NCBI GenBank assembly: GCA_963823945.1
Contig: CAWGNK010000009.1
Coordinates: forward strand, 1-29,659
Direction of reading: 5' to 3'
Length of the DNA: 29,659 nt
Origin: Bog-793 sp963823945
GTDB lineage: Bacteria; Actinomycetota; Acidimicrobiia; Acidimicrobiales; Bog-793
Shown: piece by piece, positions 14,407 to 22,197 of the stretch
How positions within the stretch are numbered: position 1 is the stretch's first letter
How the letters are laid out: each line of letters starts with the position of its first letter
Notes under the pieces: generated by a model
The model's database searches: none
Told to the model about the DNA's origin: nothing
Seen by the model: only the letters and a program-made list of their open reading frames with translations
Position numbers and translations under genes: made by a program

Positions 14407-15365
14407 GGCTGTCCCCCGGCCCGGGCGGCCGTCTCGAGGCGGTCGATGACGCCGCGGCGCAGGCCCGCCGGGGCGAGCACCTCGACCGCGTCGCCGAGCC
14501 CGAGCACCCAGGAGTAGATGGCCTCCTCGTCGCCGACGGGGAACGCCAGGCGCACCGACCCGTCGGCGTCGCGGGCGCGCACGGCTCCCGCACCGACGAG
14601 CGCGATGACGCCGGCGGCCTCGCGGGCGTCGACGGCGACCTCGACCGTGGTCGCCTCGGGCTCGACCGGCCCGGAGGCCACCGGCTGGAACGGCACGTAG
14701 CGCAGCTCCGTCGCGGCGTCGAAGCCGTCCGGCCGCTCGTAGCTCGCCGGCGTGCCGGCGACCGGTTCGCTCTCGAACCGGTCGACCCGGAAGCGGCGCA
14801 GACCCCCGGATTCGCCGACGCCGGCGTCCCGGCCCACGAAGTACCAGCTGCCGCCGCGGAAGACCAGCCCGTAGCCGTCGACGCGCCGTTGCCGCCCGTG
14901 ATAGGCGAACGCGACCGGCGCCCGGTCCCGGATCGCCTGCTGGAGAGCCCCGAGGAACGGCAACGACGGGAGCACCGCGACGGGCGCGACGTCGGCCGCC
15001 CGTGCCGTGCCGAGCTTGTGGAGTACCTCGCGGCCGGCTCCGCCCTCCAGGCGCACGGCGAGCAGCGCGAAGGTGAGCGCCGCCTCCTCGTCCGGGGTGA
15101 GCCCGAGATCGGGGAGGTAGTACTGCTCGGGTAGGATGCGGTAACCGACCTGGTCGTCACCATCGACGCGCTCGACGGAGATCGGTATCCCGTTGTCGCG
15201 TAGCGTGCGCTTGTCGCGTTCGAACGCCTGTCGCAGCGCACCGGGGGCGGTCGGGTAGCCGGCGACGGCGAGGCCGATCTCCCGTAGCGAAAGCGGGCGG
15301 GAGGCGTCGAGCAGGGCGAGGACGAGGTTCGTGATTCGCTCGAGCCTGCTCAGCCTGGTCGGCAC
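14403..15365 (-). CDS. pafB: WYL-domain regulator, PafB-like
   Basis: The 320-residue protein carries an N-terminal winged helix (RLERITNLVLALLDASRPLS, then LREIGLAVAGYP, then AFERDKRTLRDNGIPIS). The YRILPEQYYLPDLGLTPDEE block links to a WYL domain with VAFAYHGRQRRVDGYGLVFR and GGSWYFVGRDAG, and a WCX-like end. This is the PafB architecture. PafB and PafC form a ligand- or DNA-responsive activator of DNA-repair genes in actinobacteria. The start is GTG preceded by a TAGATT -10 at six bases, so the operon is probably leaderless. It is divergent from typA. Confidence 0.87.
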   Translation of the reverse strand: MPTRLSRLERITNLVLALLDASRPLSLREIGLAVAGYPTAPGALRQAFERDKRTLRDNGIPISVERVDGDDQVGYRILPEQYYLPDLGLTPDEEAALTFALLAVRLEGGAGREVLHKLGTARAADVAPVAVLPSLPFLGALQQAIRDRAPVAFAYHGRQRRVDGYGLVFRGGSWYFVGRDAGVGESGGLRRFRVDRFESEPVAGTPASYERPDGFDAATELRYVPFQPVASGPVEPEATTVEVAVDAREAAGVIALVGAGAVRARDADGSVRLAFPVGDEEAIYSWVLGLGDAVEVLAPAGLRRGVIDRLETAARAGGQP

Positions 15366-15377
15366 ACAAGCAATCTA
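15363..15377 (-). promoter_or_regulatory. Leaderless promoter of pafB: TAGATT-N6-GTG
   Basis: A -10 hexamer on the minus strand (15377 to 15372) is followed by exactly six bases and the GTG start. This is the same geometry as at cofC. No Shine-Dalgarno sequence lies upstream. Confidence 0.6.
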
Positions 15378-15463
15378 GGCCGGGGTCCGGGTGACGAGAT
15401 ACCGCTGGGCGCCGGGCGCGACGCACCGGCACGGGATGAACCGATGAGAGCCGACAGGACCGG

Positions 15464-17329
15464 ATGATGACGGTGCGGACGAAGGACGAACTGCGCAACG
15501 TGGCGATCATCGCCCACGTCGACCACGGCAAGACGACGCTCGTCGACGCGATGCTCCGCCAGGGCGGTGCGTTCAGTGCCCACGCCACCGTCGTCGACCG
15601 GGTCCTCGACTCCCTCGACCTCGAGCGCGAGAAGGGCATCACGATCCTCGCCAAGCAGGCCGCCTTCCGGTTCGGCGCCCGCCGCCTGAACGTCGTCGAC
15701 ACCCCGGGCCACGCCGACTTCGGCGGTGAGGTCGAACGCGCCCTCGCGATGGTCGACGGCGCGATGCTGCTCGTCGACGCCTCCGACGGTCCCGGGCCCC
15801 AGACCCGCTTCGTGCTCCGCAAGGCCTTCGAGTCGGGGCTGCCCGTCGTGCCCGTCGTGAACAAGGTCGACAGGCCCGACGCCCGGATCGCCGAGGTCGT
15901 CGACGAGACGATCGAGCTGTTCCTGGACCTCGAGGCGCCCGAGGGCCAGTACGACATCCCCTTCCTTTACGGCAGCGCCCGTGACGGCTGGCTGTCGCTC
16001 AACCAGCCGCCGGGGCCGGTCGCCGAGCCACCCGAGGGCGGCGACCTCGCGATCCTCGTCGAGGTGCTCTTCGACCACCTCCCGCCGCCGTCGTTCACCG
16101 AGGGCGCCCCCCTCCAGGCGCTCGTCACCAATCTCGACGCCTCGCCGTATCTCGGCCGGCTGGCGATCTGCCGCGTCGTCGAGGGGACGATCCACGACAA
16201 CGAGACCGTCGCCTGGTGCCGGCGTGACGGGACGGTCGAGCGGGTCCGCGTCACCGAGCTCCTCGTGCCCGCCGACCTCGGCCGGGTCCCGGCCGACTCC
16301 GCCGGACCCGGCGAGCTCATCGCCGTCGCCGGCATCGATGAGATCACCGTCGGCGAGACGCTCGCCGACGCCGAGCACCCGGTCGCGCTGCCGCTGCTCA
16401 TCGTCGACGAGCCCAGCCTGTCGATGACGGTCGGGGTCAACTCCTCGCCGCTCGCCGGCCGGAACGGCACCAAGCTGACGGCGCGCCTTCTGCGGTCCCG
16501 CCTCGAGGCCGAGGTGCTGGGCAACGTCGCGATCCGCCTCGTGCCCACCGAGCGCGCCGACACCTTCGAGGTGCAGGGCCGCGGCGAGCTCGCCCTGGCG
16601 GTCCTCGTCGAGACGATGCGCCGCGAAGGATTCGAGCTGACCGTCGGCAAGCCCGAGGTACTCACCCGGGTGGTCGAGGGCGTCGTGTGCGAGCCGGTGG
16701 AGCGCCTCTCCATCGAGGTCCCCGAGGAGCACCTCGGCACCGTCACGCAGCTCATCGCCCGGCGACGGGCGCGCATCGACCGCATCGTGCACCACGGGAC
16801 CGGCTGGGTCCGCCTCGGCGGGCTCGTCCCCTCCCGGGGGCTGATCGGGATCCGCGGCGAGCTGATGACCCAGACACGGGGCACGGCGCAGCTCCACCAC
16901 TCGCTCGAGCGCTACGAGCCCTGGCAGGGCGAGATCCGGATGCGGGCGAGCGGCAGCCTGATCGCCGACCGCCCGGGTGCGGCGACCGCCTTCGCGATCA
17001 CGAACCTCTCCGAACGCGGGTCGATGTTCGTCGGCCCGGGTGAGGAGGTCTACGAAGGGATGATCGTCGGCGAGAGCTCGCGGGCCGACGACATCGACGT
17101 CAACGTGACCAAGGAGAAGAAGCTGACGAACATGCGATCGTCGACCTCGGACGAGTTCGTCAAGCTGCCGCCGATCCGCCGGCTCACGCTCGAGCAGGCG
17201 CTCGAGCACGCCGACGAGACCGAGTGCGTCGAGGTCACGCCCTCGACCGTCCGTCTGCGCAAAGCGGTCCTCTCGCAGCATGACCGGGCTCGCGGCCGCG
17301 GCCGGGAACGCCGCGTCACGAGCGGCTGA
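15464..17329 (+). CDS. typA: Ribosome-associated GTPase TypA/BipA
   Basis: The 621-residue translational GTPase has G1 AHVDHGKTT (17-25), EREKGITI in switch I, G3 DTPGH (79-83) and G4 NKVD (133-136). An EF-Tu-like domain II and two EF-G-like alpha/beta domains follow. TypA-specific blocks include MTVGVNSSPLAGRNGTKLTA, FEVQGRGELALAVLVETMRR, GLVPSRGLIGIRGELMTQTR and ITNLSERGSMFVGPGEEVYE. VTKEKKLTNMRSSTSDE marks the C-terminal domain. It binds the 70S ribosome under stress and helps 50S assembly in other bacteria. Start choice is between adjacent ATGs at 15464 and 15467, with AGGACCGG upstream. It is divergent from pafB and ends close to a convergent lipoprotein gene. Confidence 0.96.
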   Translation: MMTVRTKDELRNVAIIAHVDHGKTTLVDAMLRQGGAFSAHATVVDRVLDSLDLEREKGITILAKQAAFRFGARRLNVVDTPGHADFGGEVERALAMVDGAMLLVDASDGPGPQTRFVLRKAFESGLPVVPVVNKVDRPDARIAEVVDETIELFLDLEAPEGQYDIPFLYGSARDGWLSLNQPPGPVAEPPEGGDLAILVEVLFDHLPPPSFTEGAPLQALVTNLDASPYLGRLAICRVVEGTIHDNETVAWCRRDGTVERVRVTELLVPADLGRVPADSAGPGELIAVAGIDEITVGETLADAEHPVALPLLIVDEPSLSMTVGVNSSPLAGRNGTKLTARLLRSRLEAEVLGNVAIRLVPTERADTFEVQGRGELALAVLVETMRREGFELTVGKPEVLTRVVEGVVCEPVERLSIEVPEEHLGTVTQLIARRRARIDRIVHHGTGWVRLGGLVPSRGLIGIRGELMTQTRGTAQLHHSLERYEPWQGEIRMRASGSLIADRPGAATAFAITNLSERGSMFVGPGEEVYEGMIVGESSRADDIDVNVTKEKKLTNMRSSTSDEFVKLPPIRRLTLEQALEHADETECVEVTPSTVRLRKAVLSQHDRARGRGRERRVTSG

Positions 17330-17355
17330 ACGACCAGCTGCCCCCTGGGCGCCAC

Positions 17356-17850
17356 CTAGATGAGCGGCGGCAGGAAGCGCCCGAAGTGCAAAGGCGGCTT
17401 GTCGAGGACGAAGGTGACGAGCACGTGCAGGTCGCGGACGCGCACGACGACGATGGCGAGCGGGTCACGCTTCCGGCCCGGCGGCCAGCCGAGTGCCACG
17501 CCGTTCGCCGAGAAGCTCCCCCGGTAGGCGACAACGCACACGGCGCTCCGTTCGCGCCACAACGCGCCCGGGATGACGAACCAGTGGTGATCGCTTCTCC
17601 TGAACTGCCGAAGGGCCGTCGTGAGGTCAGCCGGGCTCAGATAGCGCACGCCGTCGAAGCGCCCCGTGTCGTTGACGGCCGCGTGCGTCACCGCGAGGAC
17701 CCGGAAACACGAGCTGTCGCCCGGCGCGAGGGCGTTGCGCGGCGCGGTGCACGCCGAAAGCCCGGCTGACGCGGCGAGAAGCGCCGCCGACGCCGCCACG
17801 AGCCTCGCCGTCCGGCCCCGCCGGGCCGGTCGCAGCCCGTCGCTACTCAT
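17356..17850 (-). CDS. Small lipoprotein of unknown function
   Basis: The 164-residue protein has a basic N-terminus, a hydrophobic Ala/Leu core and lipobox LSAC, giving lipid-modified Cys34. The mature part has GDSSCFRVLAVTHAAVNDTG, two further cysteines that could form a disulphide, and a C-terminal beta-rich segment. I do not recognise a family. ATG at 17850, with GAGGGGG upstream, overlaps the stop of the upstream membrane-protein gene by 8 nt, so the two are translationally coupled. It is the last gene of the SpoIID-domain operon, and a shared envelope role is likely. It converges on typA with a gap of only 26 nt. Confidence 0.75.
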   Translation of the reverse strand: MSSDGLRPARRGRTARLVAASAALLAASAGLSACTAPRNALAPGDSSCFRVLAVTHAAVNDTGRFDGVRYLSPADLTTALRQFRRSDHHWFVIPGALWRERSAVCVVAYRGSFSANGVALGWPPGRKRDPLAIVVVRVRDLHVLVTFVLDKPPLHFGRFLPPLI

Positions 17851-19108
17851 GTCCCCCCTCTCCCGTCGCGCCCGACAACTCACCCACCGTCGCGCGCTCT
17901 TCCTGCGATGGCAATCCCACCGCCGATCCCGCCGGGACGGCCGCCGCACGATCCCGCCGCCAGCGGTGCGCCAGACCAAGCCCGGCCCAGGCCGACCAGC
18001 CGACGGGGAGGAAGCCCCAGAAGCTGATAATCCGGTAGAGGAGGACGGCGGAAACCGTCGTGAGCGCCGACCCCCCAAAGGCCGTGAGCGCGATCTGGAG
18101 GCTCCCTTCGACGACTACGAGCCCGCCGGGCGTGATCGGCAGGTTGGCCGCGAGCTGGCCGGCGCCGTAGGCGAGGAGCAGACCGCGCCACGGCACGGTG
18201 CCGCCCACCGCGAGGAAGGCGCAGACGAGGCAGCCGCAGTCGAGGACCCAGTTGCCGAGCGCACCGGCCAGTGAGACCGCGAGGTCCCGCCAGGTGAGCC
18301 GGAGTCCCTCGAGCCGGGACGCCCATGCGGCGACGACGACGGCGCCTTCGCGCCGCGGCCGGCCGACCAGGCGCCGCGAGACCCCGAAGGCGCCGACCAT
18401 CAGATCCGCCAGCCAGCGGCGCTGAAACACGACCGCGTCGGCGACGAGCGAGACGGCGAACAGACCGAGGATGACCCCGACGAGGTCATAGGCCGCGCTC
18501 TCGCTGAAGGCGAGGACGACGCCGGCGGTGGCGACGAAACTCAGCGTCGCGGCCGAACAGACAAAGGTCGCGAGGAGGGTCCACACTGCGAGGGTCTCGT
18601 CAGCTCCCCGGCGTCGGTAGGCACGGTAGACGTAAATGCTCGAAAAGGCGGGTCCGCCGGGCAGCGAGTTGGCGATCGCCGCCTGGGCGGCGCTCAGGGT
18701 GGTCATGAACCCGACGCCGGCGCGCACCCCGCCGACCGACAAAAGGCGTCGCTCCAGGAGCCCGAACGAGACGAACGACGCGATCTCGAGGACGATCGCG
18801 ACCAGGAGCCAAACCAGCTCGAGGTGGGTGAGCTCCTCGGAAGCGCCGACGAGCTCGGCGCGCTGACCCTTGAGGGCCGACAGCGCGAGCGCGGCCAGCC
18901 CAAGTCCGACGACGAAGCGCACGACGGGCCACCAGCGGCTCCGGGTGACCCGACGCAGCCGTTCCCTCCACGTCACTTCGCTGCGTGCCGGAGCCCCTCG
19001 GGGCCCACCGGCGCCGACCGCGCCTTGATCACGGGCTAGCCCGCCACCTCGCGGTGCCATACGCGCTCGGCGCCGGCGGCGCGACGGCCGGCTCGCCGGG
19101 ACCGTCAC
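17843..19108 (-). CDS. Flippase-like integral membrane protein (LPG-synthase TM / UPF0104 family)
   Basis: The 421-residue protein has a basic N-terminal tail of about 60 residues and then eight or so membrane segments. Hallmarks of the lysylphosphatidylglycerol-synthase transmembrane family (AglD/YbhN-like) are visible. These are AAQAAIANSLPGGPAFSSIY in the first half and AYGAGQLAANLPITPGGLVV, continuing VVEGSLQ, in the second; the ITPGG(L)..VE motif is the usual marker. Such proteins are thought to help move or modify lipid-linked intermediates, and the substrate is unknown. The first GTG abuts the stop of the SpoIID-domain gene; GTG or ATG codons further in are possible because the Arg-rich start is poorly conserved in appearance. 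It is coupled downstream to a lipoprotein gene. Confidence 0.82.
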   Translation of the reverse strand: MTVPASRPSRRRRRARMAPRGGGLARDQGAVGAGGPRGAPARSEVTWRERLRRVTRSRWWPVVRFVVGLGLAALALSALKGQRAELVGASEELTHLELVWLLVAIVLEIASFVSFGLLERRLLSVGGVRAGVGFMTTLSAAQAAIANSLPGGPAFSSIYVYRAYRRRGADETLAVWTLLATFVCSAATLSFVATAGVVLAFSESAAYDLVGVILGLFAVSLVADAVVFQRRWLADLMVGAFGVSRRLVGRPRREGAVVVAAWASRLEGLRLTWRDLAVSLAGALGNWVLDCGCLVCAFLAVGGTVPWRGLLLAYGAGQLAANLPITPGGLVVVEGSLQIALTAFGGSALTTVSAVLLYRIISFWGFLPVGWSAWAGLGLAHRWRRDRAAAVPAGSAVGLPSQEERATVGELSGATGEGGHE

Positions 19109-20704
19109 CTAACCGGTGGACGAGACGGCGAACCAGTCGGACAGCAGCCCGACGGCCACGGCGAAGTTCCACCCGGTCACCGTCGTCGTCGACTTCGTGC
19201 CCGCCACGACGACGCTCTCGACCCGGCCACCGAACGATCCGAGCCGGTTGCGAACGGTGACGGTGACGCCCACAAGTTGGCCGATGGCAGGGAACTGCCG
19301 CCTGACGAGCGCCGCGGGGACCGTCATCCGCCAGGTGTGGTTCGGGTTGCACTCGAGCGGGTTCCCGGCGACAGCACAGGCGTCACCGGGGTCGCGGACC
19401 GCGGGGAAGGCGCCGTGCGCGGTCCAGCCGCCGGACGACGCGGAGTACGAGGTGAGCGCGGCGCCGTCCGTAGAGCGCCTGACGCGAATGACGCCCAACG
19501 TGTCCGCGACGGCGGCGTCCGTCAGTGGCGATTCGAAGTTCTCGCCGACGTAGGCCTCGCAGACGGTGTCGCAGATGCTCGCGTAGCCGCTCCAGCCGCC
19601 GGCCTGCATCTCCGCCACGGCGTACGAGCGGGAGGCGACGGCCTGGGCCTCGAGGGCCTGGAACCCCCAGGCGTGACCCTGCGGGGCACCGGCGCCGGTC
19701 CCCGCGGTGCCCCACGACGGCGATTCCTCGGCGGGGACGACACCGTCGAGATATGACTGCAGCCGCAACACGTTGAGCGTCCGCTCGTATCCCGACTTGT
19801 CGTACGCCTCGATCTCGCCGCGCACGACCTCGTCGAGACCGTCGTGCCGGCACAGCGTGAGCAGCGACGCCGGTGCCGCGACCGGGCTCATGCTCGCCGG
19901 GTGGACAATCGGGTCGACGAGTCCCGTCGCGATCGGTGCCCTCCTGCCCGCCGCCGCGCGGGCCGCCGAGCACGAGGTCGACTCGTACACGGCCCAGGTC
20001 CCGGCCTTGGTCAGCCGGAAGTCGATCGCCCTCCCGGCCGGGATCGTGAGCTGCCCTGGCGGCAGCGTCGTCGTGGTCGTCGTGGTCGTCGTGGACGTGG
20101 TGGTGGTCGAGGTCGTGGTCGAGGTCGAGGTCGAGGTCGTCGGTAGCTCGGTCGACGAGGTGGGCGGCAGCGTCGTCGTGGTCGTCGTGGTCGTGGTCGT
20201 GGTCGAGGTCGAAGTCGTCGGCAGCTCGGTCGACGAGGTGGGCGGCAGCGTCGTCGTGGTCGACGACGTCGTCGTGGTCGGCGGGGGGGATCCCGCACCC
20301 GTGACGGTGAACGCCGAGGACGAGGTGACGACGGGGTCGTAGCCAACGGTGCCGCTGGCGTTCACGTTCTCGAGGATCGCCACCGAGATCAGCGGGTCGT
20401 TGCCAAGGCGCGACCCGGCGAGGCTCGAGCTGACCGTTCCGCCGTAGAAGTGGTCGAGTATCTCGCCGTAGGTCTCGTGGTAGCGCACGGCGTCGCCGAA
20501 GTCCCCCCACTGACCCATGCCGAGACCCGGGCCGTAGCCGTGGCCGACGAAGCTCACCGAGGCGACCGGCACCTCCGTCGCGGCGCCGGAGGCGACCAGC
20601 GCGAGCGGCACGGCCACGATCGCCGACGACACAAGGACGACGAGCCCCACGAGCCGCCCGCCCCGGGAGGGCACGATGACGTGACGAACGATGCTGCTGT
20701 GCAT
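19109..20704 (-). CDS. SpoIID/LytB-domain envelope protein with Thr-rich linker
   Basis: The 531-residue protein has an N-terminal membrane helix at about 18-42 (signal peptide or anchor). The motif GHGYGPGLGMGQWGDFG and ILDHFYGGT follow at about 54-90. A Ser/Thr/Pro linker at 139-217 comes next. The SpoIID core has SYLDGVVPAEESPSWG (putative catalytic Glu326) and ALEAQAVASRSYAVAEMQ, then ICDTVCEAYVGENFES. SpoIID domains cleave bare peptidoglycan glycan strands or enhance amidases. The glycine-rich GMGQWG motif, usually C-terminal in Bacillus SpoIID, is N-terminal here. One histidine expected in GHG is Pro. A TAACAT -10-like box ten bases before ATG suggests a very short leader. It is first in a three-gene operon. 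Confidence 0.88.
   Translation of the reverse strand: MHSSIVRHVIVPSRGGRLVGLVVLVSSAIVAVPLALVASGAATEVPVASVSFVGHGYGPGLGMGQWGDFGDAVRYHETYGEILDHFYGGTVSSSLAGSRLGNDPLISVAILENVNASGTVGYDPVVTSSSAFTVTGAGSPPPTTTTSSTTTTLPPTSSTELPTTSTSTTTTTTTTTTTLPPTSSTELPTTSTSTSTTTSTTTTSTTTTTTTTTLPPGQLTIPAGRAIDFRLTKAGTWAVYESTSCSAARAAAGRRAPIATGLVDPIVHPASMSPVAAPASLLTLCRHDGLDEVVRGEIEAYDKSGYERTLNVLRLQSYLDGVVPAEESPSWGTAGTGAGAPQGHAWGFQALEAQAVASRSYAVAEMQAGGWSGYASICDTVCEAYVGENFESPLTDAAVADTLGVIRVRRSTDGAALTSYSASSGGWTAHGAFPAVRDPGDACAVAGNPLECNPNHTWRMTVPAALVRRQFPAIGQLVGVTVTVRNRLGSFGGRVESVVVAGTKSTTTVTGWNFAVAVGLLSDWFAVSSTG
20060..20290. repeat. Thr-codon repeat with 78-bp duplication in the SpoIID-domain gene
   Basis: The linker DNA is made of GTC/GTG-rich triplets with a duplicated block. 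The sequence starting GTCGTCGG at 20136 recurs at 20214 with almost no change, a period of 78 bp or 26 codons. In protein terms, LPPTSSTELPTTSTSTTTTT occurs twice, with a third LPP at the end. Confidence 0.85.
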
Positions 20705-20752
20705 ATTGGTAGTGATGTTAGGTTCGCCGGCGCCGCCAGCGGCGCGGCGCGC

Positions 20753-21871
20753 CTAGCAAGCGGCGAGCGCCGCCTCGATCGCCGCGCGAAATGCCAGCAC
20801 GGCGGCTTCCGGCGTGAAGTGCGCGGCGCGCGACCGCCCGGCGGAGACAAGGCCCGCCCGCGCCGGCGCGTCGGTGAGGAGCCGGTGCACCGCCGACGCG
20901 ACGAGGGCGGGTGACTTGTCCGAAAGCAGCACGCCCGCCTCGCCGACCGTCTCGGGGACGGCGGCTGCGGCGTAGGCGACGACGGGAACGCCCCGTGACA
21001 TCGCTTCGATGATCGGGGCGCAGAAGCCCTCGTGCTCGGACAGGCACACGAAGACGTCGGCGGTCTCGTAGTAGGCGACGAGCGTGCCAACCGCCACCGA
21101 GCCCGGCAGGCTGATCGCGTCTTTCAGGTCGAGCTCGGCGGCGAACCTGCGGAGCGCATCGATGTAGGTGCTCCCCATCTCCCGCCCGACGAGGTGCAGC
21201 CGGGCGCCGGCGTCGTAGAGGCGCCGGTAGCAGGCGAAGGCCTTCATCACGTCGTGGTCGGCCTTGTGGGGAGCGATCTGGCCGACGAACAGCCAGTCCG
21301 CACCGCCGCGCGCGCCCGCCGAGGCGAGGCGCGCGAGCGCGTCCGGATCCGGCGCCTCCTCGAAGGTCCCGCCCTCGGTGAGGACCTGCACGACGAGCGC
21401 GTTGGCGAAGCCGGTGCCGGTCAGTTCGGCGGCGTTGTAGGCCGAATCGGCCATCGCCCAGGAGACGAGCGGTGCGAGCATCTGCAGCTGCCGGCGACCG
21501 AGACGGGACTCCTCGGCGAGCGGCGGCAGCCAGCGCTCGACGAGCCGCGCCGGCGTGATGTTGTGGTAGTCGAGAAGTTTGCGCCCCGGATGGCGCGCGA
21601 CCACATCGGCCGTCGCGCTCCCGATCGAGCACTGGTAGAGGATCCACTGGCTGTGGTCTTCGAGGAACGGCAGTTCGGCGACCGGGTGGACCCGGCCGGC
21701 GCAGCCGGGTCCGATGGTCGAGGCGTAGATCTCGGACACGAAACCCATCTCGCGCAGTAACCGCTGCGCGATGAAGGTGTGGTTGCTCACCGCGTCGTGC
21801 TCGATGATCGACGGGATCACCTGGTCGAGCCGCGTCGGGCGGGCCCGGGGCGAATCGCCCACCGTGCTCAC
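20753..21871 (-). CDS. GT4-type glycosyltransferase
   Basis: The 372-residue protein is a GT-B fold transferase. The C-terminal nucleotide-sugar domain shows DWLFVGQIAPHKADHDVMKA and the E-x7-E motif SEHEGFCAPIIEAMSRGVPV. The N-terminal acceptor side has LLDYHNITPARL. It should transfer a sugar from an activated donor to a growing cell-surface glycan; donor and acceptor are unknown. The GTG start overlaps the stop of the small upstream gene by 4 nt (GTGA), so the two are coupled. It is the last gene of the Wzm-Wzt transcription unit. Confidence 0.9.
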   Translation of the reverse strand: MSTVGDSPRARPTRLDQVIPSIIEHDAVSNHTFIAQRLLREMGFVSEIYASTIGPGCAGRVHPVAELPFLEDHSQWILYQCSIGSATADVVARHPGRKLLDYHNITPARLVERWLPPLAEESRLGRRQLQMLAPLVSWAMADSAYNAAELTGTGFANALVVQVLTEGGTFEEAPDPDALARLASAGARGGADWLFVGQIAPHKADHDVMKAFACYRRLYDAGARLHLVGREMGSTYIDALRRFAAELDLKDAISLPGSVAVGTLVAYYETADVFVCLSEHEGFCAPIIEAMSRGVPVVAYAAAAVPETVGEAGVLLSDKSPALVASAVHRLLTDAPARAGLVSAGRSRAAHFTPEAAVLAFRAAIEAALAAC

Positions 21872-22164
21872 GACCGGTCCCGGCGCGCCGCGAAAGCACC
21901 GAGCGGGCGCTCCACGAAGGCGAGTGCCCGGCGCAGGTACGGCCGCGCCCGGCCCGGCACCAGAAATCGCGCGACCCGCCGCAGCGCCAGCGAGCGCTCC
22001 GCCAATCGCGGCGTTCGCAGGGCGCGGGTCGCCGCGCGCTCGAAGAGCCGGTCGAGCCCGTCCGAGTCCTCCCGCGTCCAGCGCCCCTCGGCGGCGAGCC
22101 GATCAACGTCGGACCGCGCCGCGGCGACGACCGACGAGGCGAAGGGAGCGGGTTCCTCACTCAA
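21868..22164 (-). CDS. Small hypothetical protein coupled to glycosyltransferase
   Basis: The 98-residue protein is basic and helical in appearance, with acidic SEEPAP at the start and an Arg/Leu-rich body (WTREDSDGLDRLFERAATRA, then LVPGRARPYLRRALAF). I recognise no domain. It starts at TTG, with GAGGAA about 10 nt upstream, and its stop overlaps the glycosyltransferase start (GTGA). It follows wzt by 33 nt. Its context suggests a helper for the transferase or exporter. The Arg-rich composition is close to what antisense readings look like in this genome, but the coupling on both sides favours a real gene. Confidence 0.6.
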   Translation of the reverse strand: MSEEPAPFASSVVAAARSDVDRLAAEGRWTREDSDGLDRLFERAATRALRTPRLAERSLALRRVARFLVPGRARPYLRRALAFVERPLGAFAARRDRS

Positions 22165-22197
22165 CCGGGGGCGTTCCTCACCGCGACGCCGGCCCGA

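Noticed and set aside
15350..17281. A 643-codon open frame antisense to typA
   Set aside because: It is a GC-skew artefact of the codon bias in typA. Its composition is Asp/Arg/Gly/His-rich with no motif, while the plus strand encodes an unmistakable GTPase.
20060..20290. Separate minisatellite outside genes
   Set aside because: The repeat keeps the reading frame and encodes the Thr-rich linker of the SpoIID-domain protein.
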